DNA from: Siphonodentalium dalli
Lineage: Eukaryota > Mollusca > Scaphopoda > Gadilida > Siphonodentaliidae
NCBI GenBank assembly: GCA_032622095.1
Contig: CP136067.1
Coordinates: 122,051,030 to 122,115,029, forward strand
Direction of reading: 5' to 3'
DNA: 64,000 bases
The position numbers were made by a program, and so were the translations under genes. Shown piece by piece: positions 45,601 through 58,560 of this stretch (position 1 is its first letter; every line of letters begins with the position of its first letter). A model generated the notes under the pieces. That model did not search any database. It worked only from the letters and a program-made list of their open reading frames with translations, and was not told where the DNA came from.

Positions 45601-47270
45601 TTCAGACTGAAGAAAATTATTTTACTTAAATTAGCCTTTTTGTGGTATAAAACGTCCGTATAAAAGTATTTATTAACTTAATTCGATCCTGGAGCCGGAT
45701 CGGGTTTTAAAAAGCAAGCATATTTCAGGCTTCAAACCGGCATGCACCGGACTTGAACATCGCTATGCAAAGCAGTATTACTATTACCCCAATTGAATGA
45801 AATGTCATGCATATATGTATGGATAGCAGTTTCAATGTGCATGTTCAACACACCCACAGGCCTGGGGTCCGTGACATTTTATTTTATTTATTAATATAAT
45901 AAAAAATATATATAAATGTTCCCGGATCCCTGTGGACACACTGGGTAGTTTCGTTTTGTTTTTGAAAACCGGGTTCCCTTGTTGATCAGGGATACATCAG
46001 CTATACATGTACTGTATTATCCAATAAACTATCTATCAGTCGGGTAAGGTGCAAATATAACGAATCAGGATGATACAAACCGTCAGACGATGGAGAAGCT
46101 TGGTTCCCAATTACCGCGGAGTTGTGGTCTCGCCAAGAAAGGGTAACATAATTCGTATATCTGGGCAAGTTTGTCAGTGTCTTCGTTTGCTTACGGGTAG
46201 GTTGTTTCTACGTGTAGTGATTTGAAATTAACCATAACCTTCATCAATATGCCTGAAAAACGTCCTGATATAGCCTAGCAACTGAAATAAATTCCAAAAT
46301 AAACTAACTCAAGATATAATTTACCTCATGTGCTAACACAATATGTACTGCCATCTACTTCGATTTTCATGCAAAATTGCCTGCAAATATGCCCCCGTGT
46401 GAACGTACCCTTAGACGTGTTACCATTTAATGACACTCTGAATTTTCTAAATGTGTCAGGGACTTGGATAGGGTGTCTCCGTTGAGGGTGCAGGGGGTAT
46501 TCCACTGCACACATTGAACCATGCATACACAAAGTTCATAGTTTGCGCCCCCTCCTCTCAGATATTAAAGGCTGTTGGAAATTTCGACCTGACATATCAG
46601 AATATGTGTTACCTCTTTTCTTTAAAAAACAACAACACATTTTACACCAAATGTTGGTTCACAAATCAAGCTACATGTATCAGAGTACTTTTGATTTCGT
46701 GTCGGGCGTGGAAATTCCAACTGGTGAACATTTTGGTGAGACACCACCACCTGTTGCCACACCCTTGAAAGGTGTATTTCTAACATTCTTCAAATATCAG
46801 AATAGTCTTGTTCGCCGGCAGACATAATCGTTATATTAATCTGGCAGAGAAAGTTAAAGTGAGTTTTTAACCGCTCGTCTTTATATAATTTGGACGTTAT
46901 TTTGGGCAATGAAGTGCATATTGTACGTCAAAAGAATCTTAAAACAAACAAGAAGTGGTTTGGCAGTAATATTTGCCTCGGTTTGCCATATAAACTGTCT
47001 GGGAGACCATTTATATATACGTACTGCGTGTTGGCTCCTGTTGAGATTAATCAACCAAAACAGGTACAACCTTTAGAAAACCCGAATCAAATATGTTAGT
47101 GAGCCGAAAATATCTCAAAGCTATCCATCTAACGTCCACAAGCCTTCGATATCTCAGCAATTTTAATGAGAAAGCTTTCATAAACAGTTGATGCAATTTC
47201 ATCATGCAAGACACGTGTCGAATAAGTGTAGAGTTCAAAGGCACCACGAAGCGTCGAAACACCTGTATTG
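45601..47270. other. Intron sequence, unassigned
   Basis: Short frames only; no recognisable domain or repeat. Confidence 0.4.
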
Positions 47271-47723
47271 CAAACCTGAGGTTAGTGTGCCTGTCATTTG
47301 CAGAATGAGGTCTCCAGAGGGTGAATTTAGTGACGCTATCCCACGTAGCGGGCTAGCATCATAAATTCACCCACCGGGAACCTCATTATGCATGGCCACA
47401 TCAGCTATGGGAGACATAGCCTCATATCGAAGTTCCCAAAAGGTGAATATTGTGATATGCACCAGTGGGAACCTCCATTATGCAATGTATCGTTTGCCAA
47501 TTTGTGGATACATGTATAGAGAAACTAAACTAAAAAAAAGAAATATATAGAATCTATGTGATGAAGTTTCTGCAGAAATTTTCTAGAGAAGATGAGGCCT
47601 AAGCAGAATGAGGTTCCCCAAGGGTGAATTTAGTTATGCTAGCCCGCTGTGTGGGATAGCGTCATTAAATTCACCCTCCGGGGACCTCATTCTGCAAATG
47701 ACAGCACACTATAATCAGGCTTG
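47271..47723. mobile_element. hAT-like MITE with 8-bp target duplication
   Basis: Termini CAAACCTGAGGTTAGTG and CACTATAATCAGGCTTG. Flanks CTGTATTG (47263-47270) and CTGCATTG (47724-47731) match 7 of 8. Same interior palindromes as 35667. Confidence 0.82.
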
Positions 47724-47763
47724 CTGCATTGGTATTAAAGATACCCAAGTGGGTTCATGTAAA

Positions 47764-48026
47764 TTAACCATTTCATGCCGGGAGCTGCCCTTGTGCAGCA
47801 TTAAAGATCCTGTGCCAGTGCATTATCTCATATTTGCGAGTCTCACTTAGGTAGCTAGCCTCGCATATATGAGAATGCACTGGCTTACAAGGGCAAAGTA
47901 CATGTTGTTAGGCCAATGTATTCTCTTATATATGCGAGGCTCCCTATGGGCAACTCGCATATAAGAGAATGCATTGGCACAGGGTTTTTGCAAAATTTCA
48001 GGAAGCTCCAGTCATGAAAGGGTTTA
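47764..48026. mobile_element. TTAA-type MITE with diverged hairpin cassettes
   Basis: Left end TTAACCATTTCATGCCGGGA, right end TCCAGTCATGAAAGGGTTTA. Cassettes near 47815-47883 and 47911-47976 have altered centres. Related to 18060-18315; an isolated right end lies at 51040-51097. Confidence 0.7.
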
Positions 48027-49660
48027 GAGTACATTATATAAAAGTATGTAAAACAACTGTTATCAACAAGTGCATGCATTTAGAAATAGATCGACTTTGT
48101 TTTAATTTCATTATTAATAACTCTCTAATAACGATATTTCACATATATTGAAATCATTAAAACCATTGTTAGGTAAACCTGTCAATTGATGTTCAATTAA
48201 TCCAATTAAGATACCAAAGTTAAACGTGATATCAAACATTGGAAAAGGTCAAGGCATTGAAATATATTCTGAAAATAATATTTAGACTAAAATATTTGAA
48301 CTGACTGCGCGATTAGCGATGTATGTTGACAAATCACCGTACCGTACCGGTTTTGATTACATCAAAATGGAAGGTTGGTGTGAGTTAATGGACATCTCAA
48401 TTTTTCGATTAGAAATGGGAATTTGTTCACGCATATTGAAACAATGAACACTCACCCTGAGTCAGTGTCTCCATAAAGCTATATACATATAAAAGAGTAG
48501 GATCTGTCTGTCTGTCCATCTGTCCGGATTTTTCTCCAAGACCCGATTTCAACAAAATTCCGTGTGGTGACTCTGGTTACCCTGGCGGAGTTTAAGGCGC
48601 GTTAGTTTTTCAAAATTTGAATTTAAACAAATTTGATTTTACAAAATATGTTTATATAAAATGAATCTATCTAACTAACTAACTAATTGTTTATTGGATA
48701 ACAAATAAAACATACAGGTGTGTAATAAAATGAATACATGTTATAAATAAGTGTTATCCGGGCGATACATGGTCTCCCGGGTCGTCTTCTTGTACATATC
48801 GGCCGACAGTCGTGCATGGGAATACGTAATTAGCACCGGCCATCAGTTTACTTTTGAACACACGATATCATGGTACAAAAACAAACTTTTCGAGATCATA
48901 TAGTTGCCATAATCTACTGAAACATGGGAACTTGGCCAATTTATCTCTGCTTTGTTACTGCATAATATGCAGCATGTGCCCATTCTGTTATATTTCTGTC
49001 GTGAGTTATGGTCGTCTGCAATTGATTCGTAAGCAGATTGAAGGTTTAAATTCGGTGTATGGTGATGAACTCGTTAGAAAGTAAATAAGAGCCAGAATAT
49101 ATCTGCTTAAATGCAATTATGACTAACAACGGATGGACGAAATTCAATGAATGCAGAGCATATGTTGTTTCGCAATGAAGGTGGTCGCAAATGACTCGCG
49201 ATGTAGAAGGCTAATGGGATACAAATTCGCTGAAGCACCTCAGATATTGGCAAGGTGGCACCCCTGTTGTCTGGGAGATCTTCTGATTATCCCTGCTGGG
49301 CAGTTGTGTCGCGACCGGTTGAATCGAACTGGTGGGATGTTTTGTCTATGAAAATGCATGCAGATAAAGAAAGAGAAATTCGGCAATTAACCAATTAAGC
49401 TAGGGTGCAGCCAGAGAGTCTCGGTTGGCGTGTCCACTTTGAAATTTCCAACTGCACCCCACCCCCTTGAACCAGTCCAAACTCCCAAGTTCTTAAAATT
49501 ATTTTTGCATTCCACTAAGTTTGAATATTACAACTTGAACTGTTGGACATTTTCAACCTGGCGGTTCCTATGTAAGGTTTTAAGATAATGGTCATTTCAG
49601 TCAAAAATTTTACAAAAGTACAAATATATGCGTCCGTTGATCTATCAACAACAAACTACT
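48027..49660. other. Intron sequence, unassigned
   Basis: TCTGTCTGTCCATCTGTCCG near 48508 resembles the start of the 59.3-kb repeat. No gene is supported. Confidence 0.4.
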
Positions 49661-49732
49661 CACTATAATTACTGATTCCCCACTAATTACAGATTCCCCA
49701 CTAATTACAGATTCCCCACTAATTACTGATTG
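49661..49732. repeat. 18-bp tandem repeat, about 4 copies
   Basis: Repeats of ACTAATTACAGATTCCCC with ACTGATT variants at both edges. Confidence 0.9.
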
Positions 49733-52456
49733 GAAAATCAAAATATGACAACAATTTTTAACATATTTTTGGTGTGAAACTTCCAACTGCTATTTCATTC
49801 AAAATGTTGTCAAATCGTCGACTAAACATGCCGCAACATGACGTAAATCATTGAAAGCTCAATACCCCGACCAAAATCAAAAATACAATGCTGTCAATAC
49901 TTAACTTCTACCATCATAGCCCCTGCACCCATCTCTGAGAATCACAGGTACATCATCTCCATTGATACATCGTTCAAGTGCACTTATCAAGGTCGAATCT
50001 AGTGCAGATGTTAAGAGCATAATTCTTCAAGAATGTGATACTGTCTGACATTAATTGTCTGTGTACGTGAAACGACCATCTTGATCAAGTTCTCCCATTC
50101 ACCATAGGACAGCAAAGATCGTGATTAATCGACCCGCTTCGCGAGTTCTTTTAAGGGTTTGGAATGTGTACCACTTGGCACTGCGGTTTGGTGTGCAATT
50201 TGTTAGTTTGGCGTGACACAACATTTCCGCTCAGTCGTTTGGGTTATATATAGAGGCATTTATTATATTCCTATATGTATGATTTACCTTGATTTCTCGA
50301 GTGATTATATTACAACGATAATTTCACTAGTGAATTATGTCACGTTAACTAACGCGTTATGTATTCATACGCGCTATCGAAATGTATGCGTCATGGGTAT
50401 AATGGCAGTATGATTCGGATTTCTGGTAAATAAGAAGCTTATAGTGGAATATAATATAAACAGAACGATCACTTGGTTGAACTGGTGGCGCGAAATAATT
50501 AATTCGATGCAGGGACTATTTTGTGAAACACTCAAGCACAACACGCTCTCGTGTTTGTACAACGTCCCTGCCTCTCATGAATTATTTCATGTCACAAGTT
50601 CAATTAATAGAATTATGGTCTATATAATAGCTGGATGGATCTTTCCACAGCTGCCAATCAAATATTATTATTAGCAGATATATTCTACCAATCAGCGTTT
50701 GAGCCGGTCGCTTGCTGCATTGAAAATTATGACGCCATCTTTGTTCACACTAATACTGATATACATGCATACTTTCAGTGTCAATTTGGCTATTTTCGAA
50801 CACCGCTTTTTGTTGTTACGTCATATCGTACTTAACTTTAGACATGTGCACTGATGTTAGAAACGTATTCATGGCTATATATACGTGTTTTTTTTTCATT
50901 TTACATGAAACTCATTATATGATATGTTTACACTTAATGACCAGAACAAGGTGTGTGCGTGTATGCAAGAAAAAGCAATTATGCATAGGCTTTAAAATCA
51001 ATTAATGCATTTAGCAGACGATTCGCATATATACACGTAAGAGGCATTGGTACAGGTTTTAGCAAAATTTCAAGAAGCTCCAATCATGGAAGGGTTACAT
51101 GTGAAATGAAAACTTTTCGGAAAAGTGGAAACATCATGAAATGTTTACCGTGTTATGAGTTGTACGTATCCTGTCTAACGATTCATAGCTGGGTTGTCAT
51201 GTCTACTTTTTGGCAATCCTATGATAAATAAAGCGGGCATGATCTTTTAAGAAATCCAGTTATTGCAAGTCATTATTTGAGTAAATTTGGTTTCATCGAT
51301 CCCGATAAGTCCAACTCGTTTCTAGTCTGAAATATATAAAGTTCAATGTACATACCAATAACACCTATCTATATAATCCAATACATACCATGCAATACAA
51401 GAACCCAATTATAATGAGTAAGTACACCATTATAATAAGTAAATACACTTCAAATACGCTGTTTGGACATACACTGGTATATATATGAGAGAGAAGTTAG
51501 TTCTCCCTGGGAAAGAAATAGGGGAAAGTTGCACATTTTAGGGAGAAGATATCTCTGAAGTCGCCCTCTAGGCTGGTACCAGCTGATACGTATATCAGCA
51601 AGTTGCCATGGGCGTGGCGACAGGGGGTGGGCTGGCTCACCTTCAACATTGGACGAAATGTTCAATAGTGCATGGGAAAAATTTACACCACATATATTGG
51701 TTGAAATTGTTCTCAATGTTTGATTGTCCAACCAGTAATTAGTGGGGAATTTTTTTATTGTTAGACCAACAGTAGCATATTTTTCTACATCTTCTCAATA
51801 GTTTTGTCTTGCCATCAGCTGGAAATTTGGAACCTTAGGTGGTACCAGTTGGAAATTTTCCAAATGGGGGGGGGTGCAAATGGTATCTCGCGAACTTAGG
51901 AATTTGGTCTGCATGGTTCGAGAAAGGGGAGATGCCGTTGAAAATTTCAAGGTGGACACCCCACCCCATCTGTAGCCACGTCCCTGCACGCTTCCACAAC
52001 TCACAGGCTGATTTGACCACAGACGCTGGCTCTTATATTACCCATGATGCAGCACGATGGCAATAACAACCTGCATACCATGTGATCGACAGTGATGTCA
52101 TAAATCAGTAGTATAAGTCGGATAACGGAAGAAGATAAAAACGGAATTTATTTTAACTGGATGATAAAACTACCCGCGGATATTTACTCTCACATCAAAC
52201 AGTTTATCACTCATTTCAACACGCTTCCGCGTGTATTAGCCGAGATTTACATTCGGAGCCTTCGTTTTGGGGTATTATTTTATGATAGACATAATCATTC
52301 TCTGTGAATGGAATTCCTTAGATTAGCAGACTCATACTGGAAACACAGATAAAAATAAATTAATATGTTGATAAACAGCATGTATTATGGGTCATTATAT
52401 TATATAGTATAGGCGTGTCCAGAGATGGCTCACCAACTTTTCATGCACACACATGC
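49733..52456. other. Intron sequence, mostly unassigned
   Basis: A TTAA-type MITE right end at 51040-51097 (GCAAAATTTCAAGAAGCTCC). CACCCC-rich segments near 49445 and 51955 resemble each other. No gene is supported. Confidence 0.4.
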
Positions 52457-52836
52457 AAGCCTGCAAATATCGTGTCTGTTATTGGCACAATGAGGTCCCC
52501 AGGGGGATAATTTAGTGATGCTATCCCGCACAGCGGGTTAGCAACACCAAATTAACATTGTTTTAGTTACGTTTTCCCTTCTGTGAAGTTTTCATATCCC
52601 CTAATTTGCAGGAGATAAAATGCATAATCGAGGTGCCCAATAGGTGAACATCACCAACTTCAACTGGGGTACTTCAATCTGATCCTATGTCTCCCATAGC
52701 AGTTGGGGCCTAAGCAGAACGAGGTTCCCATAGGGTGAACTTGGTGACGCTAGCCCACTGTAAGTGATAGCGTAACTAAATTCACCCTCTGGGGGACCTC
52801 ATTCTGCAAATGACAGACACGTTATTTGCAGGCTTG
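52457..52836. mobile_element. hAT-like MITE
   Basis: Ends CAAGCCTGCAAATA and TATTTGCAGGCTTG are exact inverses; interior palindromes as in 35667 but partly degraded on the left. TGCACACA flanks the right side directly and occurs 4 bp away on the left. Confidence 0.8.
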
Positions 52837-53547
52837 TGCACACAAGTTATATCGATCGTTCTGCCAATATTGCATGGGCATGAGTAAAAGATGGGATGAC
52901 CATTGATCGATGGACATTTCCACAGCTGTCAAACAATTAGTTATTAGCAGGTGTTTTCAACCAATCAGTGACTGAGCCGGTTGCTTGCTGCAACGACAAT
53001 TCATTGTTCATCCTAAATTCGATATCCGCGCATACTTTCATTGTTAAATTGCTTATTTTCAAACATTGTTTTCGTTGTCAAATCATAATGTACTGAAATT
53101 TCTATTTGCGCCATGATGGTGGAAAGTCATCCATGGTTATAACATTCTTTTTCATTGTGCGTGACACTTGTCATAATTTGCACAATTAAAGGCGAAAAGA
53201 ATGTACGTTCTTTGGTGTATTATAGCATAAGGGCTAGCGCTGTTAAACTAATTAACATATTTCTGCAGACACCATGTCTCCTAGCAACCGTAACCCCCCC
53301 CTCACTAGGGAATATGTGTGCAAAGGTCCATTAGCAATATGATTTGAATAAAAGTTGGGTGCATCCGTATAGCATCAACAAGACAAATAGGCTATTGACT
53401 TAATTTATGGTGGTATATTGTGTTTTCAAAGATGGTCTAAACAAAGCTTAGAAAACTCACGGGAATGTCTTTTTCTTCCACTTTGAGACTCGTATTTCAA
53501 GACTATACTTGTTGAATGCGATGGCACATTACGGTAAAATATACGCC
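52837..53547. other. Intron sequence, unassigned
   Basis: No supported feature. Confidence 0.4.
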
Positions 53548-53554
53548 GATAATC

Positions 53555-54096
53555 CAGGGGGGGGTCGGAAAAAAAATTCAGGCACGTATGGCATTTTTTC
53601 CCTTTCGATCATTTTTTGTACCCACCCACCCCCACCGCCAATTTTTTTTCCGTTTTCGGCAGTTTTTTCCGACCATTTTTGGACACCCACCCCCCCTTTT
53701 AACACTAAAACAGAGATTTGCGGGGGGAAATTCACTGTAAACAGCTGTATATGAATTTCTGTGCATACTATTTATCATGGATGTTAACATGGACATGTAA
53801 ATAGGAATGAGTCATTTTGAGGTCATTCGGCCAAAAAAACATGGCTGCCAGCGGCCATCTTGGATTTCAAAATTTGCAACAAAATACAACACGATAACTG
53901 CCTGCAGTCAGTTTACCAGTTAGAATTACATTATTTCTCTCATTCAAAGTGGTTTTGAAGCCCAACTCATTGCCAAAACACTAAAAAACAAGCAGGAATT
54001 TTTTTTTTTAGTTGCGGAACAAATTGCTTGTTGGTGGCTTTGATCACCCACCCACCCCGGCATACGTGCCGGAAGAAATTTTTTCACCCCCCCCTG
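53555..54096. mobile_element. hAT-like element with C8/G8 termini
   Basis: Begins CAGGGGGGGGTCGG and ends CACCCCCCCCTG. GATAATC flanks both sides (53548-53554, 54097-54103). GGCACGTATGGC and GCATACGTGCC continue the inverted ends. It holds one unit of the 1.27-kb element's internal repeat at 53763-53875. Non-coding. Confidence 0.75.
53763..53875 (+). repeat. Solitary unit of the 1.27-kb element's internal repeat
   Basis: CATGGATGTTAACATGGACA, AATGAGTCATTTTGAGGTCA and CATGGCTGCCAGCGGCCATC match units at 23008 and 29993. Confidence 0.8.
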
Positions 54097-54103
54097 GATA
54101 ATC

Positions 54104-54544
54104 CGACAAACAATATAATGCCGATATCAAAGTATGCAAAGTAAACGCTCTTCCTTTTTAACGTTATGTGCTCGTCTTGGATCTCGAGAGTTGTGTCACG
54201 TGGACGCTCCTTCGGATGACTCGTGTGAGTTAATGGACTGATGAACCTTAATATAAATTAAATGGGAATAACGTAGTGATCGGTCAATGTAAAAGCTAAA
54301 TATATAGCTTCTTCCGATTGAGAGTACATGATCTCGCGGTGTATATATAAAGTTCACGTGCTCGAAGTCGTGAATTTGATATCTCAATAGGGCGACATAT
54401 GCACTTCTTTCTCAATTTGGTCACCAAAAAACGAGGTTTAATATGCACTATGGTATCTATGTAAATGTATATCATTTACCATTAGATATTACTACCGAGT
54501 CTAACCTGCCATATTTCTTATATTTCTTTGTTTTATCTTTGCAG
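54104..54544. other. Intron sequence before micro-exon
   Basis: Ends in the pyrimidine-rich acceptor tract of the micro-exon. An AAACGCTCTTCC motif is near 54145. Nothing else is supported. Confidence 0.45.
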
Positions 54545-54557
54545 GCCAAGAAAACCA
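54545..54557 (+). CDS. 13-nt micro-exon of the twitchin-like gene
   Basis: The 13 bases GCCAAGAAAACCA lie between a long pyrimidine-rich tract ending TTTGCAG and a GTGAGT donor. Joined to the previous exon they read G-Q-E-N and leave two bases (CA) that the exon at 61798 completes to Gln. Both the upstream phase (1) and the downstream phase fit without adjustment. Because 13 is not a multiple of three, skipping it shifts the downstream Ig domain out of frame. The product is a short polar linker between Ig domains 1 and 2. No reading frame would flag it; it was found by splice sites and phase. A chance match is possible but unlikely given the sites and phase on both sides. Confidence 0.72.
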
Positions 54558-54811
54558 GTGAGTATCAAATTTAGTTTGATATAAATTCAAGTGGTGCGAG
54601 GAGTGGTGTAACTTAAAGATGCAAAATCCGATTAAGCACCCCTTAATTACTATTGATTTGGATTTGGGTGATAAAACAATATTTGATTCGAGTCGAGGAA
54701 CCCACCCATCAAAGCTCAGAGTTATTAGATATCGATTTTTTAAATCTATTATTTTTCACCATCGAGAATTATTAGTGGCCCAGTAAAAAGTCGACGAGCT
54801 GACAGGCACAT

Positions 54812-55012
54812 AAGTCCTTTGTAGTGGGTACATATGCAAAATCATAAAAGTCTGTAAAACCAAGAACAATATTGAAAATAGATTGACTTTCTTCTTAATA
54901 TAATCATTATTAGTCCTTTGTAGTGGGTACATATGCAAAATCATAAAAGTCTGTAAAATCAAGAACAATATTGAAAATAGATATGGACTTTCTTCTTAAT
55001 ATAATCATTATT
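54812..55012. repeat. 100-bp tandem duplication
   Basis: AGTCCTTTGTAGTGGGTACA starts at 54812 and 54912; the copies differ at only a few positions. Confidence 0.95.
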
Positions 55013-56534
55013 AATAATTCTTGGATGACGCTATTTCACACGTTAAACAATTTGTTATATGTAAACATTGCTGTTACAGCGCACGTAATTATACACACTA
55101 ACAGTTGTTCTAAGTTAGATCTAACATTGATTGAAACCGCACACATATTTTCACACCATGCATTTGAATTTCAGTTGCCATTGGCAATGTTTGTTGATCA
55201 AATTACTGGCATTGTCACAGCAATGTTTACATAACAATGGTTTCAACACACGAACTTTTTTTTAATTGGAGAGTTTTTTCAATAATAAATTTAAGAACAA
55301 AGTCACTATATTTCTCCATGTTCTTCGTTGTGATGAGGTTTTCACAGACTTTTATAATTTTAGTACGTGTACCTACTGCCAGGCCTTATGGCTTATGTCC
55401 CTTAAATGTTGAATTGCATATTGACTATGAGCCTGCATGGTCGACAGATGTTGTTAGAGTCACACGGGGTGCTCACTGCTCAGAATGTGCTCAAGAGATT
55501 GGATACGATTGCTTCTGTAGTCAGTATATGTATTTCCCACCCAACCTACATTGTGGTCGGCTGGTATAGGTATATATCGCCGGATACCATAACAGCATAC
55601 AGCGGTACTACAGCAATAATACCCTGCCTATACTTATTACATGTATACCCAACAAAAATAATGTTTGTACATATGAGTGTATCCATTTGAACTAGATTTT
55701 CTTAATTAAGCAGATGGCTACCAATTATATGAGGTATGCAGAAACTAATGAATGGAGTTCTGGAAGCAGAAACTGGCTATAGCCTCTTTCTGTGTACCAG
55801 CCAACGTGTACAAAGTGTCGTAGACAGTTATATTGGCGCATACTCACTCACATGTGGGTTTCGTTGGCATGATGAATCAAGTGTTCTCTTGATTCTCGCC
55901 CGGGTTCAGTACATTTGGAGCAACCACCATCGAAAAAGTATAGTATTTACAAAATAATACAATATTCATTCGTACATAAACATAACAGTGTAGGTATACC
56001 AGTTTTTTTGAATTCCGGAGACTATACATGGGCACTATATGTAATGGATGTGAAGCATTTTGGCTGTCTCAAACTTCTCTTTATCCGTTATCAACAATGG
56101 TAGTGTGTAAGTTAAGCATCTGAATTTACCTACTTTCAACATTTATATACAAGTATAATATAGTTTCTATTAGAAGTAACTGATTACCAACCCTCATCGA
56201 ACCATGGCTATGTTTTCAGAAATAATTATTTGTATTAATTTAACACCAAAAAATACCGGCGTATTCTAAATTGTTTTTTAATTTAATAGCTATCACCATG
56301 GACAATAAAAATTAGACATTAAACAGAGAACGGTGCCAGTGATATGTTGGAATTTAGTTCATCTTGTTTTCTGGAATTGTTTTTCAAATATTAACCGAAT
56401 AACGAAATACACGCATGTATATATCTAAACAATGTACGTGTATGGACATTTTCAAAGGAACTAACAATATTATGAACACTATACCGTCTGAGAAAATGGT
56501 GATTTGAGAACAACGGGACATCTTAGGATACTCA
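55013..56534. other. Intron sequence with unrecognised open segments
   Basis: Frames of 60-110 codons follow each other in shifting frames. No domain is recognised. Confidence 0.35.
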
Positions 56535-57325
56535 TTGATTAATGTTTTTAAATCAGACCGAATCGATCAAATGTGTGACTCGTCGATCAGCTATCTGACT
56601 TTAATTTTGGGTGTGAAATGTATGTCAGTGCACATGTGTCGATTGACGATATTCAGCGAAATTTACAATGAAACCTCTATAATGAGATTGTATTGTACAC
56701 TTGTATTGTTAATACTTGAACCACTGAAAGCTGTAAGCTGTTTGTGGTTTCGCATTCTAACCGTCAACGACATGCACACCGCGTGGTATATTTATATATT
56801 CATATTCTCGCTGTACTTCCCATTTTCACAGATACATATAGAATATACAATTCGTGAATATATAAACAGCCTAATGATTAGTAATGAAGATACCGTACAT
56901 GTTTATATTGTGTTCTGTTACAAAATAACCACTGTCTCCCCTCTGATCTATGGTGCGTTACGTGTATATGTGTTACGTCGGGTAGCATTCCTCACGACCT
57001 TGGTTGTTTTATCGTTAATCAGAAACACTGTTGTACAAGGATAACGAGTTTGACTCCGTTCTTCTCTGGCACGGAGCCATCTATTTGCAGGCGAACATCC
57101 CATTATTAAGCCACTTGTGCGTTGTGCCGGCGAATATCATCACAGCAATGTATTACCTGGATTGCACTCTCGCTCACAAAATACTCAAGTGTTATTTTGG
57201 CGCATGTGCACTTTCGCTTACCTGTTACAATATTTGTGTCTGTTATCTTGACTCAGTAAGCAGACGAGGAACATGTTGGTTCTTACATTATATCTGGGTG
57301 TACCTGCATTTGATGCGGGTCTAAG
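56535..57325 (+). pseudogene. Possible degenerate GPCR-like relics
   Basis: The 169-codon frame (56535-57044) ends with a hydrophobic segment containing LYFPFS and, 40 residues on, TTVSPLIYGALRVYVLRR. This recalls TM6 and the TM7 NPxxY motif of rhodopsin-class receptors at normal spacing. The next frame (57031-57324) has CVVPANIITAMYYL and a Cys-rich hydrophobic run, recalling TM1-TM2. That order (TM6-7, then TM1-2) would suit two broken tandem copies inside the intron. No complete receptor can be assembled. Chance hydrophobic AT-rich translation is a serious alternative. Confidence 0.18.
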
Positions 57326-58454
57326 CAATTGAAGACTATGGAGGTTCTTATATTCGATCTCGTTGTACATGCAGTTGATATGGGGTCTACAATGAGTATC
57401 GTTAATACTAATTGCGGAAAAGGCACTCCAACATTGTCAATTGTGTATATGATAATATGTCTGACACAATTTAGATATAATGGGCGCAGCGACACATTTA
57501 TCATTGTTTTGGGGACCAATAAGTGGTCACAAATAAATTCCATCATATTTCTTAGTTCAGTCATGAATGTATTGCGCACCATTCTACTTCTATATATCTT
57601 CAATATGGGAAAGCGACCATGTTGAGTCACATATGCCTACTTCTAAATTCCTTTGAGAGTTTTAATTAAGACAGATTAAGTTAACGTTTAAATTTGGCCA
57701 TTCACTTATTCGCCGTTGTCACACAGTGCCACGAACGATATACATATAGGATTGCGGTTATCGAGCTTTAAGCATATATGTCATACAAACAGATTTTATA
57801 GAATGAATTGTCAATTTGTTCCTGACAAAGATAAGATAAGATAAAATTTTTTGGCCGCCTAAATGTTCCACATTTATTTCAACATTTATGGGTGTAAATT
57901 GTTGGAGTCTTTTTCGCCACATGTTGGATTGTTGGTGTGTTGGGCACCTAGCGTTAGGAAAGGGTGTTCTGTGTATCCGGTACCAAGCTTGACCTTTGCG
58001 TTGTTTGTACAACACTTGTGGAAGAAATATAGCCTGCTATAAAATGGCATGTATGGGTAATAATCTTCAAATATTTTATTTCTGACTAATTATTTTCTCT
58101 ACGATATAACTTTAAAATTTACGATAACATAAAAACGCAGATGTCAAGCTGGGTACTCGAAACACCTATTTCCATTGCAACACAACAAAATATGGCACAT
58201 TTGACCCCCCCTCAGGTTTACTAGTACATATAGACCTACATCAGTTGGACAATCAGAAATACTCCATGGATATAAAAACTATTCATGCGATCGATATTGT
58301 TAGAGAGCTACACAGTGTTCACGTTTGAAAGCTTACAAACTGTAGGGTCCTCTGAGTTATTAGGTCTGGTCTTAGCGAAGGGGGTCTAATTCTTCTAATC
58401 CTTGGTTTAGTTTGGGACATAAATTACATAATGGGAATAGATAATTGGAGTATT
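57326..58454. other. Intron sequence, unassigned
   Basis: A 98-codon frame at 57329-57625 has no recognised motif. Confidence 0.35.
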
Positions 58455-58560
58455 TAGTCGGAAATATGGCTTGTTGCCATATTTCCGACTAAATCCTGAA
58501 AAATTACCCATAATTCTGCTGCACATGGTTAAGTGGTCAATTACTTTGGGCATTACTGTA
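58455..58560. mobile_element. mariner/pogo-like MITE, partial copy
   Basis: TTTAGTCGGAAATATGGCTT, its mirror AGCCATATTTCCGACTAAA-like segment, and the end GGGCATTACTGTA match 34165-34305. Confidence 0.7.
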
